This document shows positions 17,981-25,964 of a DNA stretch of 54,844 nt, piece after piece (position 1 is the stretch's first letter; each line of letters begins with the position of its first letter). The translations under genes and the position numbers were made by a program. The stretch is from Gammaproteobacteria bacterium. GTDB lineage: Bacteria; Pseudomonadota; Gammaproteobacteria; Pseudomonadales; Pseudomonadaceae. Under the pieces are notes generated by a model. That model was not told the DNA's origin and made no database searches. It saw only the letters and a list, made by a program, of their open reading frames with translations. The stretch lies in the NCBI GenBank assembly GCA_018826895.1, contig JAHJYA010000103.1:1-54844 (forward strand). The letters are read 5' to 3'.

Positions 17981-19339
17981 ATGGGCCGCATCTTGGGTTT
18001 CAAGCTGGGCGCTATCGCCTTACTCATTCTGTTATTGCTGGTCCCGCTGACGATGATCGACGGGCTGGTGAGCGAGCGGCAGTATCAGCGCGCCGAGGTG
18101 CTGCAGGACATCGCGCGCAGTTCCAGCTATCGCCAGCAGCTCACCGGGCCGATTCTGGTGATGCCGTACACCAAGGTCTGGCACCTGTGGAAAACCCATC
18201 CCAAGAGCGGCGAACGCTATATGGAAGAGCAGCGCACCAGCGGCCGGCTGTACTTCCTGCCGGAGCGCTTTGTGCTCAACGGCCAGGTCGCCACTGAGGA
18301 GCGGGCGCGTGGCATTTACAAGGCGTTGCTGTACCGCAGCGATAACCAGATTAGCGGCGCCTTCAAGCTGCCGGCGCGGCTCGGGTTGGGCGACGATCTG
18401 GGCCTGTACCAGTTCGAGCGGCCGTTTCTCTCGGTTGGCATCAGCGATATTCGTGGCATCAGTAATGACCTGCAGCTGCGTTTCAACGGGCAAACCCTGA
18501 GCTTCGCCCCCGGCAGTGCCGAGGAGCGTTTCGGCGCGGGTGTGCATGCACCGCTGCCGGTGTTGGATAGCCAGGGTGGGCAAACCCTGGAGTTTGCCTT
18601 CGACCTCAAACTGCAAGGCACCGAGCAACTGAGCATCACCCCGGTGGGCCGCGACAGCCGGGTCGAGCTGACCTCCACCTGGCCGCACCCAAGCTTTGTC
18701 GGGGAATACCTGCCGAGCAGCCGTGAGGTGTCGGACAAGGGCTTCAGCGCACACTGGCAGACCAGCTTCTTCGCCACCAACCTGGAGGAGGCCCTGGTCG
18801 ATTGCGTGCGCAGGAACGAGTGCGATGCGCTGACCTCGCGCAACTTCGGCGTGAGTTTTGTCGACCCGGTGGACCAGTACCTGAAGACCGACCGGGCGAT
18901 CAAATATGCCCTGCTGTTTATCGGCCTGACCTTCGCCGTGTTCTTTCTCTTTGAAGTGCTCAAACGCATGGCCGTGCACCCGGTGCAGTACGCCTTGGTG
19001 GGCATGTCGCTGGCGCTGTTCTACCTGTTGCTGCTGTCGCTGTCCGAGCACCTGAGCTTTGCCCTGGCCTACGGCATTGCGGCGAGCGCCTGCGTGTTGC
19101 TGATCGGCTTCTACGTCAGTCATGTGCTGCACAGCGCCTTGCGCGGTGGGGCCTTTGCCGCCTTGCTGGCGCTGCTCTACGCCATGTTGTTCGGCCTGCT
19201 CGGGGCCGAGGACTACGCCTTGCTGATGGGCTCGGTACTGGTGTTCGGTGTGCTCGCCGGGGTGATGGTGCTGACCCGCAAGCTCGACTGGTATGGCGTC
19301 GGCCGCCTGCCGGTGACCAGCCCCGTCAGCAAGGCCTGA
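17981..19339 (+). CDS. creD: Inner-membrane protein CreD
   Basis: 452 residues: a TM segment at about 8-27, a large periplasmic domain to about residue 300, then five or six closely spaced membrane segments from about residue 306 to 440. The early motif LTGPILVMPYTKVW and the AIKYALLFIGLTFAVFFLFE segment are typical of CreD (Cet). It is the main CreBC target in several bacteria and affects envelope stability and beta-lactam response. The ATG at 17981 lies after GGAGAG with good spacing. In this genome it is separated from creBC by three genes. Confidence 0.92.
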   Translation: MGRILGFKLGAIALLILLLLVPLTMIDGLVSERQYQRAEVLQDIARSSSYRQQLTGPILVMPYTKVWHLWKTHPKSGERYMEEQRTSGRLYFLPERFVLNGQVATEERARGIYKALLYRSDNQISGAFKLPARLGLGDDLGLYQFERPFLSVGISDIRGISNDLQLRFNGQTLSFAPGSAEERFGAGVHAPLPVLDSQGGQTLEFAFDLKLQGTEQLSITPVGRDSRVELTSTWPHPSFVGEYLPSSREVSDKGFSAHWQTSFFATNLEEALVDCVRRNECDALTSRNFGVSFVDPVDQYLKTDRAIKYALLFIGLTFAVFFLFEVLKRMAVHPVQYALVGMSLALFYLLLLSLSEHLSFALAYGIAASACVLLIGFYVSHVLHSALRGGAFAALLALLYAMLFGLLGAEDYALLMGSVLVFGVLAGVMVLTRKLDWYGVGRLPVTSPVSKA

Positions 19340-19393
19340 CGGACAGTGGCGCATTGCCCTGCGCCATCTAATTGAAGCTTGTGGGAGTTACGC

Positions 19394-19717
19394 ATGATGC
19401 GCTCATTGATGTGGTGGTTTATACGCTTGGCCGCGTGCCTGGCCCTGGCCCTGGGCCTGCTGGTGGCTTTGCTGGTGTTGGTCGGGCTGATGTTTAGCGG
19501 CCAGTTCGACTTGATCAAGGGCCTGCAGTTGACTGGTCAGCCGCTGGCGCAGTTGAGTCTGGTGCTGTTGCCGGAGGTTTTCTGGGCGCGCCTCACCGGC
19601 GTGGCCAACGCTGCGCAGAACACCGATGTGCAGTCCTTTCTCAGCCTCTGTGCGGCGCTGGGTCAGGTTGGCCTGTTGCTGGCGTTGGGCTTTATGCGCC
19701 TGTGGTACCGGGCATGA
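19394..19717 (+). CDS. Small membrane protein downstream of creD
   Basis: 107 residues with an N-terminal membrane segment (about 8-36, WWFIRLAACLALALGLLVAL) and a C-terminal one (about 85-104). The middle carries no recognised motif. The ATG has GGAG six bases before it, and the gene lies 54 bp after creD in the same direction, so co-transcription with creD is likely. Not recognised as a named family. Confidence 0.6.
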   Translation: MMRSLMWWFIRLAACLALALGLLVALLVLVGLMFSGQFDLIKGLQLTGQPLAQLSLVLLPEVFWARLTGVANAAQNTDVQSFLSLCAALGQVGLLLALGFMRLWYRA

Positions 19718-19860
19718 GCGGGCATATCGGCTTGCGTGAGGAGGCGCGTGCCGGGCGTTTGCTGGCGCGGCAGATTGCCTGGCTGTTTGCGCTATCGAGT
19801 CGGCCGGTGCGGCCTGTCTCGAAACCAGTAGCACCAACCAACAATTGTATTTCGGAGTAG
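19714..19860 (+). CDS. Doubtful 48-codon ORF overlapping the preceding gene
   Basis: ATG overlaps the previous stop as ATGA and opens 48 codons (MSGHIGLREEARAGRLLARQ...), ending at the border of the REP cluster. Coupled position favours translation, but the sequence is arginine-rich with no family signs and may be the truncated start of a gene whose rest was lost where the repeats begin. Confidence 0.2.
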   Translation: MSGHIGLREEARAGRLLARQIAWLFALSSRPVRPVSKPVAPTNNCISE

Positions 19861-20040
19861 CCCCGCCCCGCGGCGAATAGTGGCCATGCCGCGATACTGC
19901 GAAACGCCAAAGCTTCGCGCCGGGGCGGCGCTCCTACAGCGGCGGCGGTCTGTAGCGCTTTGTCGGAGCCGCGCCCCGTGGCGAATGGTGGGCATACCGC
20001 GATACCGCGGAAAGCTAAAGCTTCGCGCCGGGGATTCAGC
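19861..20040. repeat. Tandem pair of REP-type units
   Basis: Two similar ~70-bp units about 105 bp apart: GCGGCGAATAGTGGCCATGC...AAAGCTTCGCGCCGGGG and GTGGCGAATGGTGGGCATAC...AAAGCTTCGCGCCGGGG, separated by GTAGGAGC/GGAGCCGCGCCCC segments. They fill most of the 510-bp space between the creD-linked gene and the DUF4212 gene. Apparent ORFs on the minus strand here are only translated repeats. The remaining 20041-20227 should hold the symporter promoter; none is clear. Confidence 0.75.
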
Positions 20041-20227
20041 GTGTTGTCTGTGTAGCAAGGTGTTGTGCCGTGGCCTGACGAAGGGTTGTAACAGCTCGTT
20101 GGCATTAAAGTTTGCAGCTACCTTGAAACGCCGTGTTAGCCAGCTAATACCAATGTCTAGCTGTCGGCTTGCACTGACCTGCTGCTAGCTTGAGCGTGCA
20201 TGAGAATAACAATAACTGGAGAGGTTT

Positions 20228-20488
20228 ATGACTTCTGATAAAGCTAACGCAGCAGCGTACTGGAAGGCGAACGTCCGGCTGATCACCTGGAGCCTGATTA
20301 TCTGGGCGCTGGTGTCTTACGGGTGCGCCATGTTACTTCGCCCCATGCTGGCAGGCATCTCTGTTGGCGGCTCCGACCTTGGGTTCTGGTTTGCCCAACA
20401 AGGTTCGATCATCACCTTTATCGGTCTCATTTTTCACTACGCGTGGAAGATGAACAAACTCGACAAAGAATTCGGCGTCGAGGAGTAA
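20228..20488 (+). CDS. DUF4212 small subunit of Na+/solute symporter
   Basis: 86 residues with two membrane segments (about 18-36 and 54-74). The motifs AYWKANVRLI near the N-terminus and FWFAQQGSIITFI are typical of DUF4212 (small subunit of the VC_2705-type symporter). It is 4 bp upstream of the large symporter gene and has GGAGAGG before the start. It probably forms a complex with, or assists, the transporter. Known family, unknown mechanism. Confidence 0.88.
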   Translation: MTSDKANAAAYWKANVRLITWSLIIWALVSYGCAMLLRPMLAGISVGGSDLGFWFAQQGSIITFIGLIFHYAWKMNKLDKEFGVEE

Positions 20489-20492
20489 GGTC

Positions 20493-22262
20493 ATGAGCCA
20501 ATTCGCAATCAACATGCTGTTCGTCGGCGCGTCCTTCGCGCTCTATATCGGTATCGCCATTTGGGCGCGTGCCGGGTCTACCAAAGAATTCTACGTCGCG
20601 GGCGGTGGTGTCCACCCGATCACCAACGGCATGGCGACCGCTGCTGACTGGATGTCGGCTGCGTCGTTCATCTCCATGGCGGGCCTGATCGCCGCTGGTG
20701 GTTATGCCAACTCCACGTACCTGATGGGCTGGACCGGCGGCTATGTGCTGCTGGCGATGCTCTTGGCACCCTACCTGCGCAAGTTCGGCAAGTTCACCGT
20801 GCCAGACTTCATCGGCGACCGTTTCTACAGCCGTGGTGCGCGCCTGACGGCAGTGATCTGCCTGGTCATCATCTCGGTCACCTACGTGATCGGGCAAATG
20901 GCCGGTGCGGGCGTTGCCTTCTCGCGCTTCCTGGAAGTGAGCAACTCGACCGGTATCTGGATCGCCGCTGCAGTGGTGTTCGCCTACGCCGTATTCGGCG
21001 GCATGAAGGGCATCACCTACACCCAGGTGGCGCAGTATGTCGTGCTGATCGTTGCCTATACCATCCCGGCGATCTTCATCTCACTGCAACTCACCGGTAA
21101 CGCGATTCCGCCGCTGGGTCTGTTCGGTGATCATGTGGACTCCGGCCTGCCGCTGCTGCAGAAGCTGGACGAAGTGGTCCGTGAACTCGGCTTTGCCGCG
21201 TACACCGCTGACGTCGACAACAAGCTGAACATGGTGCTGTTTACCCTGTCGCTGATGATCGGTACTGCCGGCCTGCCGCACGTGATCATCCGCTTCTTCA
21301 CCGTTCCCAAGGTGGCTGATGCGCGCTGGTCCGCTGGCTGGACCCTGATCTTCATCGCCCTGCTGTACCTCACCGCACCAGCCGTAGCCTCCATGGCGCG
21401 TCTGAACCTGGTCACCACGATTTACCCGCAGGGCGCTGAAGCGCCGGCGCTTGCGTACGAAGAGCGTCCAGAGTGGGTCAAAAACTGGGAAACTACCGGT
21501 CTGATCAAGTGGGAAGACAAGAACAGCGACGGCCGCATCCAGATGTACAACGACGCTGCACCGGCCTTCACCGAGACCGCTCAGGCCCGTGGCTGGAACG
21601 GTAACGAGCTGACCGTAAACAACGACATCCTGGTACTGGCCAACCCGGAAATCGCCAACCTGCCCGGCTGGGTAGTGGGGCTGATTGCGGCAGGTGCCAT
21701 CGCAGCGGCATTGTCGACTGCAGCGGGTCTGTTGTTGGCGATTTCCTCCGCCATCAGTCATGACCTGATCAAAACGCTGATCAATCCGAAGATCAGTGAG
21801 AAGAACGAGATGCTTGCGGCACGCTTGTCCATGGCGGCAGCGATTCTGTTGGCGACTTATCTGGGCTTGAACCCGCCAGGGTTTGCCGCGCAGGTTGTGG
21901 CACTGGCCTTCGGTATTGCGGCGGCCACGTTGTTCCCGGTGCTGATGATGGGGATCTTCTCCAAGCGCATGAACGACAAGGGTGCCATCTGCGGCATGGT
22001 TGCGGGCCTAGTGGTGACGCTGCTGTACATCTTCACCTACCTGGGCTGGTTCTTCATCCCGGGCACCAACAGCCTGCCGAACACCCCGGACCAGTGGTTT
22101 ATGGGCATTTCCCCGGCATCCTTTGGCTCGGTCGGTGCACTGATCAACTTCGCCGTGGCGTACGGCGTGTCCTCGGTCACCGCTGCTCCGCCTAAGGAAA
22201 TTCAGGACCTGGTGGAAAGCGTGCGTACCCCGAAAGGTGCTGGCGGTGCTCTTAACCACTAA
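20493..22262 (+). CDS. Sodium:solute symporter, VC_2705/ActP-like
   Basis: 589-residue SSS-family transporter with about 13 membrane segments. KEFYVAGGGVHPITNGMATA and AADWMSAASFISMAG at the N-terminus and GAIAAALSTAAGLLLAISSA near residues 396-415 are family signatures of acetate-type symporters. A ~70-residue soluble insertion (about residues 310-383) carries DKNSDGRIQMYN at 342-353, an EF-hand-like calcium loop with Asn instead of the final acidic residue. Substrate is probably a short organic acid, but ActP proper lacks DUF4212, so the substrate is not fixed. Ends with a strong terminator. Confidence 0.9.
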   Translation: MSQFAINMLFVGASFALYIGIAIWARAGSTKEFYVAGGGVHPITNGMATAADWMSAASFISMAGLIAAGGYANSTYLMGWTGGYVLLAMLLAPYLRKFGKFTVPDFIGDRFYSRGARLTAVICLVIISVTYVIGQMAGAGVAFSRFLEVSNSTGIWIAAAVVFAYAVFGGMKGITYTQVAQYVVLIVAYTIPAIFISLQLTGNAIPPLGLFGDHVDSGLPLLQKLDEVVRELGFAAYTADVDNKLNMVLFTLSLMIGTAGLPHVIIRFFTVPKVADARWSAGWTLIFIALLYLTAPAVASMARLNLVTTIYPQGAEAPALAYEERPEWVKNWETTGLIKWEDKNSDGRIQMYNDAAPAFTETAQARGWNGNELTVNNDILVLANPEIANLPGWVVGLIAAGAIAAALSTAAGLLLAISSAISHDLIKTLINPKISEKNEMLAARLSMAAAILLATYLGLNPPGFAAQVVALAFGIAAATLFPVLMMGIFSKRMNDKGAICGMVAGLVVTLLYIFTYLGWFFIPGTNSLPNTPDQWFMGISPASFGSVGALINFAVAYGVSSVTAAPPKEIQDLVESVRTPKGAGGALNH

Positions 22263-22306
22263 GCATAATCCGGCCTGACTGATCGTTTGGGTCAGGGTCT
22301 TACCAG

Positions 22307-22336
22307 CGGGCCTCCTTGGGAGGCCCGTTTTATTTT
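22307..22336 (+). terminator. Intrinsic terminator of the symporter operon
   Basis: Perfect 9-bp stem CGGGCCTCC / GGAGGCCCG with a 3-base loop, followed by TTTTATTTT. The T-tract runs directly into the left end of repeat element copy 1 at 22337. Confidence 0.92.
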
Positions 22337-22517
22337 GGCTATGTTCCAATTGACTGTTGCAGTTGCATGCCGGCCATAAGCGCGACTCCCGTAGGAGCGC
22401 CGGCCCGGCGCGAAGCTTGTGGGCTATCTGATAGGCCGCTTGATGGCTGCTATTCGCCGCGAAGCGCGGCTCCTACGAGACGCAGCGACACCGTGCAACA
22501 CAGAATGGGACATAGCC
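22337..22517. mobile_element. Nested-palindrome element, copy 1 (181 bp)
   Basis: Starts GGCTATGTTCCAATTGACTG and ends ATGGGACATAGCC, its inverted complement. Inside lie CTGTTGCA and TGCAACAC as a second inverted pair, then opposed REPs (GTAGGAGCGCCGGCCC and GCGGCTCCTAC). It contains no ORF of note. It shares both ends with copies 2 and 3. It abuts the symporter terminator and provides false in-frame extension to the next gene. Confidence 0.75.
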
Positions 22518-22538
22518 TGTATTTTCGGGAGTTGGTTA

Positions 22539-23045
22539 ATGCTGTGGACAATACTTGCCATCGTGACCTCAGGCTTGGGCGCTGCAGGCATTGCCCTGTT
22601 GCTGCGCAAGCTGTCACGTAATTGGCTGCCCAAATGGATCATTCCGGTGTTCGCCGGGCTGGGCATGCTGGCCTACCAGATCTACTACGAGTACTCCTGG
22701 TTCGATCATCAACTCGCGCGTCAGCCGGCGGAAGCGGTGCTGGTCTCCAGTGAGCTCGGCCATGTGTTCTGGCGCCCGTGGACCTACCACTGGCCGATGA
22801 CCACCGCGTTCACCGTGCTCGACACCAAGAGCCTGCAACGCCAGGATACTGCCGGCAGCAGTGTTGCCGCCTTCAACCTGTACCGCTTTGAAAAGCAGCA
22901 TGTTGACCGCGTCAGCCACCAGCCCTACCTGCTCAACTGTAGCACTGCCGAACTGCTGCCCCTGGATGCGCAGAACACGCCGCAGCTGGATCAGATGAAG
23001 CGTATCGAGCGTGAGGAAGCGCTTTACCGGCATGCTTGCTCTTGA
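22539..23045 (+). CDS. Conserved-looking membrane-anchored protein
   Basis: 168 residues. One or two N-terminal membrane segments (about 2-20 and 32-48), then a soluble region containing VFWRPWTYHWPMTTAFTVLD and a Cys-rich-free tail. No family is recognised. The start at 22539 is chosen for GGGAG seven bases upstream; a longer frame starting at 22419 lies inside the repeat element and is rejected. It stands alone between two copies of the repeat element. Confidence 0.6.
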   Translation: MLWTILAIVTSGLGAAGIALLLRKLSRNWLPKWIIPVFAGLGMLAYQIYYEYSWFDHQLARQPAEAVLVSSELGHVFWRPWTYHWPMTTAFTVLDTKSLQRQDTAGSSVAAFNLYRFEKQHVDRVSHQPYLLNCSTAELLPLDAQNTPQLDQMKRIEREEALYRHACS

Positions 23046-23113
23046 CCGCAGTGTCAGCGTCCAATCAGGGGGCTGAGATGAGCTGTCGCTACACCAGGCT
23101 GTACCAATAAAAA

Positions 23114-23316
23114 GGCTATGTCACAGTACCCTGTTGCACTGCGACGATGTTTTTTGTAGGAGCCGCGCCCCGCGGCGAATGCCATAGGCAACGCCGAAAT
23201 AACGGAATGGCTGCAATCGATTCGCCCCGAGGCGGGGCTCCTACGTGTGTTCGGTAGTTCACCCTGGTGCTGCGTGATGGCTTGCACGGGATGCAACACG
23301 ATTTTGGGACATAGCC
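23114..23316. mobile_element. Nested-palindrome element, copy 2 (203 bp)
   Basis: Ends GGCTATGTCACAGTACCCTG and ATTTTGGGACATAGCC are inverted repeats; CTGTTGCA/TGCAACAC forms the inner pair; opposed REPs GTAGGAGCCGCGCCCCGCGG and GGCGGGGCTCCTAC lie inside. By eye it is about 90% identical over its whole length to copy 3 in inverse orientation. Its right end touches the terminator at 23321. It fills most of the 373-bp gap 23046-23418. Confidence 0.8.
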
Positions 23317-23320
23317 ATAA

Positions 23321-23348
23321 AAAACGCCCCGGCTTGCCGGGGCGTTTT
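23321..23348. terminator. Two-way intrinsic terminator
   Basis: AAAACGCCCCGGC-TT-GCCGGGGCGTTTT is a near-perfect 13-bp stem with A and T tracts on both sides, so it can end transcripts from either strand. On the minus strand it lies two bases after an in-frame TAA at 23351-23353. Confidence 0.9.
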
Positions 23349-23350
23349 GC

Positions 23351-23422
23351 TTACAGAACCTGGGTACCGAATGCACTGAACAATGCCTGGCGCTCGGCCA
23401 GCTCGGAGCGTTCTGCACTCAA
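23351..23422 (-). other. Possible C-terminal gene remnant or 23-codon ORF
   Basis: Between the XRE-type gene and the terminator, the minus strand reads 23 codons (TTG start overlapping the regulator stop as TTGA) giving LSAERSELAERQALFSAFGT and a short tail, ending TAA just before the terminator. It looks like coding sequence (helical, biased codons), either a coupled micro-ORF, the far end of a lost gene, or the true C-terminus of the regulator in another frame. Confidence 0.25.
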
Positions 23423-23826
23423 TCCGCGCTGTCTTCGCTGCGCGCGACCTTGGCGAAGGTCATGATCACCTCACGGACGATCTTGCGCTGGGGCAAGGGC
23501 AGGGCCAGGTAGGCCTCGAAGGTCGCGCGCTCCTTGTAGTGCGTGCTGTCCTCCCACAGGCCGCGGTGTTCGCGGACCTGTTTGGCGGCCTGTTCGCCGA
23601 AGCGTAGCGCTTGCGGCTCCACGCCCAGCCACTCGGCGAGCACCTGCAGTTTGTCCTGCGCGGGAATCGATTGTCCGCGCAGCCAGCGCGATACCGCCTG
23701 GAAGGTGACCGAGCGTCCCCAGTAACGCGAGTTAAACTCTCTTTCGAGGACTGCGGGCCGATCCGGGTATCCGGCGGCGAGCATTGCGGCGCTTAGGCGT
23801 TTGGCAAATTCGGTTTTTTCATTCAT
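23419..23826 (-). CDS. XRE-like DNA-binding regulator
   Basis: 135 residues from the ATG at 23826 (MNEKTEFAKRLSAAMLAAGY). The helix-turn-helix segment VTFQAVSRWLRGQSIPAQDK is at about residues 40-59, followed by LQVLAEWLGVEP. The fold resembles short phage-repressor-like regulators of Pseudomonas. The frame is open 17 codons upstream to an ATG at 23877, but that codon lies in a perfect palindrome (23870-23890) that is more likely an operator, so the shorter form is preferred; neither start has a good ribosome site. It is divergent from a 53-aa gene and may control it. Confidence 0.72.
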   Translation of the reverse strand: MNEKTEFAKRLSAAMLAAGYPDRPAVLEREFNSRYWGRSVTFQAVSRWLRGQSIPAQDKLQVLAEWLGVEPQALRFGEQAAKQVREHRGLWEDSTHYKERATFEAYLALPLPQRKIVREVIMTFAKVARSEDSAD

Positions 23827-23869
23827 GGAAGCAAAACTAAATTCCGCTTCCATGGCATATTTAACTATT

Positions 23870-23890
23870 GATTTCATATCTTATGAAATC
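23870..23890. promoter_or_regulatory. Palindromic operator candidate GATTTCATA-TCT-TATGAAATC
   Basis: Perfect 9-bp arms around a 3-bp centre in AT-rich DNA between the XRE-like gene and the divergent small gene. It is the natural candidate for autoregulation by the XRE-like protein. Confidence 0.5.
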
Positions 23891-23970
23891 TTTGCTTTAA
23901 TAGCGAAGGCCTTTTGCTGCCGACATGAGTGTCCGGTGGCCGCGTACCGGTTGAAAAAGGAGTGGATTAC

Positions 23971-24132
23971 ATGGAACGTAACGAGCGCGCGCAGCACATC
24001 CGAGCCCTGGCATGGCAGACGCTGGCTGCCTTGGAGGTACTGATCGCCCAGGTGCGCGACCCCGAGGTCAAGACTCGCCTGGAGCGACAGCATGCGCGGC
24101 TTCAGGAGCGCTTGAAGAACGAGCGGTATTGA
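23971..24132 (+). CDS. 53-residue helical protein divergent from the XRE-like regulator
   Basis: MERNERAQHIRALAWQTLAA... is a charged, helix-forming protein with regular hydrophobic spacing, ending LQERLKNERY. The ATG follows AAAGGAG at an 8-base spacing. No family is recognised and there is no membrane segment. Its divergence from a DNA-binding gene with a palindrome between them suggests shared control. Confidence 0.5.
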   Translation: MERNERAQHIRALAWQTLAALEVLIAQVRDPEVKTRLERQHARLQERLKNERY

Positions 24133-24305
24133 GCAGGCAACGCTGATGCCGAGTCTGCGCGTAAAGGGCCGCTGCTGGCCGCGCTGTGCTCGGCGCTGTA
24201 GCAATTTCCCGCGGTTCAGTGAGACGCCCCATGCTGACGCAGATCAATGTTGCACAGGCGTAGGCAGGCTAAAGTCGCCTGTCCTGTTGGCTGAGCGCAT
24301 GACCC

Positions 24306-25622
24306 ATGGCATTGCCCCCCCGTCTCCCCGAGCTGCTCTCACCAGCCGGCACCTTGAAGAATATGCGTTACGCCTTCGCCTATGGCGCCGATGCGGTGTA
24401 TGCCGGGCAGCCGCGCTACAGCTTGCGGGTGCGCAACAATGAGTTTGACCTCGACAACCTGGAGGTCGGCATCCGCGAGGCCCACGCCCAGGGCAAGCAG
24501 TTTTATGTGGTGGTCAATATCGCCCCGCATAACGCCAAGCTGAAGACCTTTTTGCGCGACCTGATGCCGGTGCTGTTGATGGGCCCGGATGCGCTGATCA
24601 TGTCCGACCCCGGGCTGATCATGCTGGTACGCGAACACTTCCCGCAGATGCCGATTCACCTCTCGGTGCAGGCCAATGCGGTGAACTGGGCCAGCGTAAA
24701 GTTCTGGAAGCAGCAGGGCTTGAGCCGGGTGATCCTGTCGCGGGAGCTGTCGCTGGAGGAAATCGCCGAAATCCGCAGCGAAGTGCCGGAGATGCAGCTG
24801 GAAGTGTTTGTCCACGGCGCGCTGTGCATGGCCTATTCCGGGCGCTGCCTGCTGTCGGGCTATATCAACAAGCGCGATCCCAACCAGGGCAGTTGCACCA
24901 ATGCCTGCCGTTGGCAGTACAAAGCCGCCCCAGCGGGGGAGAACGAGTTGGGCGAGGTGGTGCAGATCGCCCAGCCGACTCTGGGCGTGGGCGCGCCCAC
25001 CGAGCAACTGTTTCTGCTGGAAGACGCCAGCCGCCCCGGCGAGCAGATGGCCGCGTTCGAGGACGAGCACGGCACTTACATCATGAACTCCAAGGACCTG
25101 CGCGCGGTGCAGCATGTCGAGCGTCTGGTGCAGATGGGTGTGCATTCGCTGAAGATCGAGGGGCGCACCAAGTCCCACTACTACGTCGCGCGCACCGCCC
25201 AGGTGTACCGCAAGGCCATTGACGATGCTGTGGCTGGCAAGCCGTTCGACAAGAGCCTGATGGACACCCTGGAGTCCCTGGCTCACCGTGGTTACACCGA
25301 GGGCTTTCTGCGTCGCCATGTGCACGACGAATATCAGAATTACCAGCGCGGCAGCTCGGTCTCCGAACAGCAGCAGTTTGTCGGTGAGCTAACCGGCGAA
25401 CGGCGTGGCGAGCTGGCCGAGGTACGGGTGAAGAACCGCTTCGCCTTGGGCGACGGCTTGGAGCTGATGACGCCCCAGGGCAACCTGCGCTTCACCCTGC
25501 AGCAGCTGGAAAATGCCCAGGGCCAAGCCGTAAGCGTCGCCCCCGGCGACGGCCATGTGCTCTACCTGCCTGTACCGAGCGAGGTGCAGCTGGAGTATGG
25601 CTTGCTGATGCGCGATCTTTAG
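24306..25622 (+). CDS. trhP: Peptidase U32-family tRNA hydroxylase TrhP (YegQ)
   Basis: 438 residues of the U32 family, the branch called YegQ/TrhP that hydroxylates uridine 34 in certain tRNAs, with prephenate-linked chemistry. It opens with PELLSPAGTLKNMRYAFAYG. Four cysteines that could hold an Fe-S cluster are at residues 174, 181, 197 and 201 (CMAYSGRC ... CTNAC). LKIEGRTKSHYYVA is also typical. A C-terminal U32_C-like beta domain is present. The gene stands alone; 24133-24305 before it shows nothing certain. Substrate assignment is family knowledge. Confidence 0.87.
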   Translation: MALPPRLPELLSPAGTLKNMRYAFAYGADAVYAGQPRYSLRVRNNEFDLDNLEVGIREAHAQGKQFYVVVNIAPHNAKLKTFLRDLMPVLLMGPDALIMSDPGLIMLVREHFPQMPIHLSVQANAVNWASVKFWKQQGLSRVILSRELSLEEIAEIRSEVPEMQLEVFVHGALCMAYSGRCLLSGYINKRDPNQGSCTNACRWQYKAAPAGENELGEVVQIAQPTLGVGAPTEQLFLLEDASRPGEQMAAFEDEHGTYIMNSKDLRAVQHVERLVQMGVHSLKIEGRTKSHYYVARTAQVYRKAIDDAVAGKPFDKSLMDTLESLAHRGYTEGFLRRHVHDEYQNYQRGSSVSEQQQFVGELTGERRGELAEVRVKNRFALGDGLELMTPQGNLRFTLQQLENAQGQAVSVAPGDGHVLYLPVPSEVQLEYGLLMRDL

Positions 25623-25654
25623 CGTCGCGTATCCACAAGATCTGGGCTGCGATT

Positions 25655-25737
25655 ACTATTCGCCGCGGGGCGCGGCTCCGACAAGACGCTACAGAGGCCA
25701 CGTCCTTGTAGGAGCGCCGCCCTGGCGCGAAGCTTTT
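25655..25737. repeat. Two opposed REP-type units
   Basis: TTCGCCGCGGGGCGCGGCTC and GTAGGAGCGCCGCCCTGGCG followed by CGAAGCTTTTTGCGG lie between the convergent trhP and the small membrane gene. They likely act as a two-way barrier. Confidence 0.75.
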
Positions 25738-25781
25738 TGCGGCGACGCGGTGTGGGCGAAAACGCTGACAGCCTGCCAGCG

Positions 25782-25964
25782 CTACGTGGGCGGCCCTGTC
25801 CGCTTGAACACGAATGGCCAGCAACCAATCATCGCCGGCACACCCAGCCCCAACCAGGCCACTGCATCCCAGCCGCCATCGCCGAGCAGTGCGCTGAGCA
25901 GGCCGACTGCGCTGAGCAGCCCGATCAGCAGCGGCAGGGCAAAGGTCGAACGCCGCCAGTTCAT
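25782..25964 (-). CDS. Small membrane protein after the PepSY gene
   Basis: 60 residues with two hydrophobic segments (about 9-27 and 32-50). The start overlaps the PepSY stop as ATGA (25961-25964), so translation is coupled. Not a recognised family. Last gene of the iron-locus strand run. Confidence 0.55.
   Translation of the reverse strand: MNWRRSTFALPLLIGLLSAVGLLSALLGDGGWDAVAWLGLGVPAMIGCWPFVFKRTGPPT

Noticed and set aside
19692..20105. Minus-strand ORF with repeated REALAFRGIA segments
   Set aside because: The repeats are translations of REP units, not a repeat protein.
20095..20118. Sigma-54-like TTGGCATTAAAGTTTGCA before the DUF4212 gene
   Set aside because: GG to GC distance is 13 instead of 12 bases; this spacing is normally strict.
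22419..22538. N-terminal 40-codon extension of the small membrane protein
   Set aside because: It lies within repeat element copy 1; the ATG at 22539 has a proper ribosome site.
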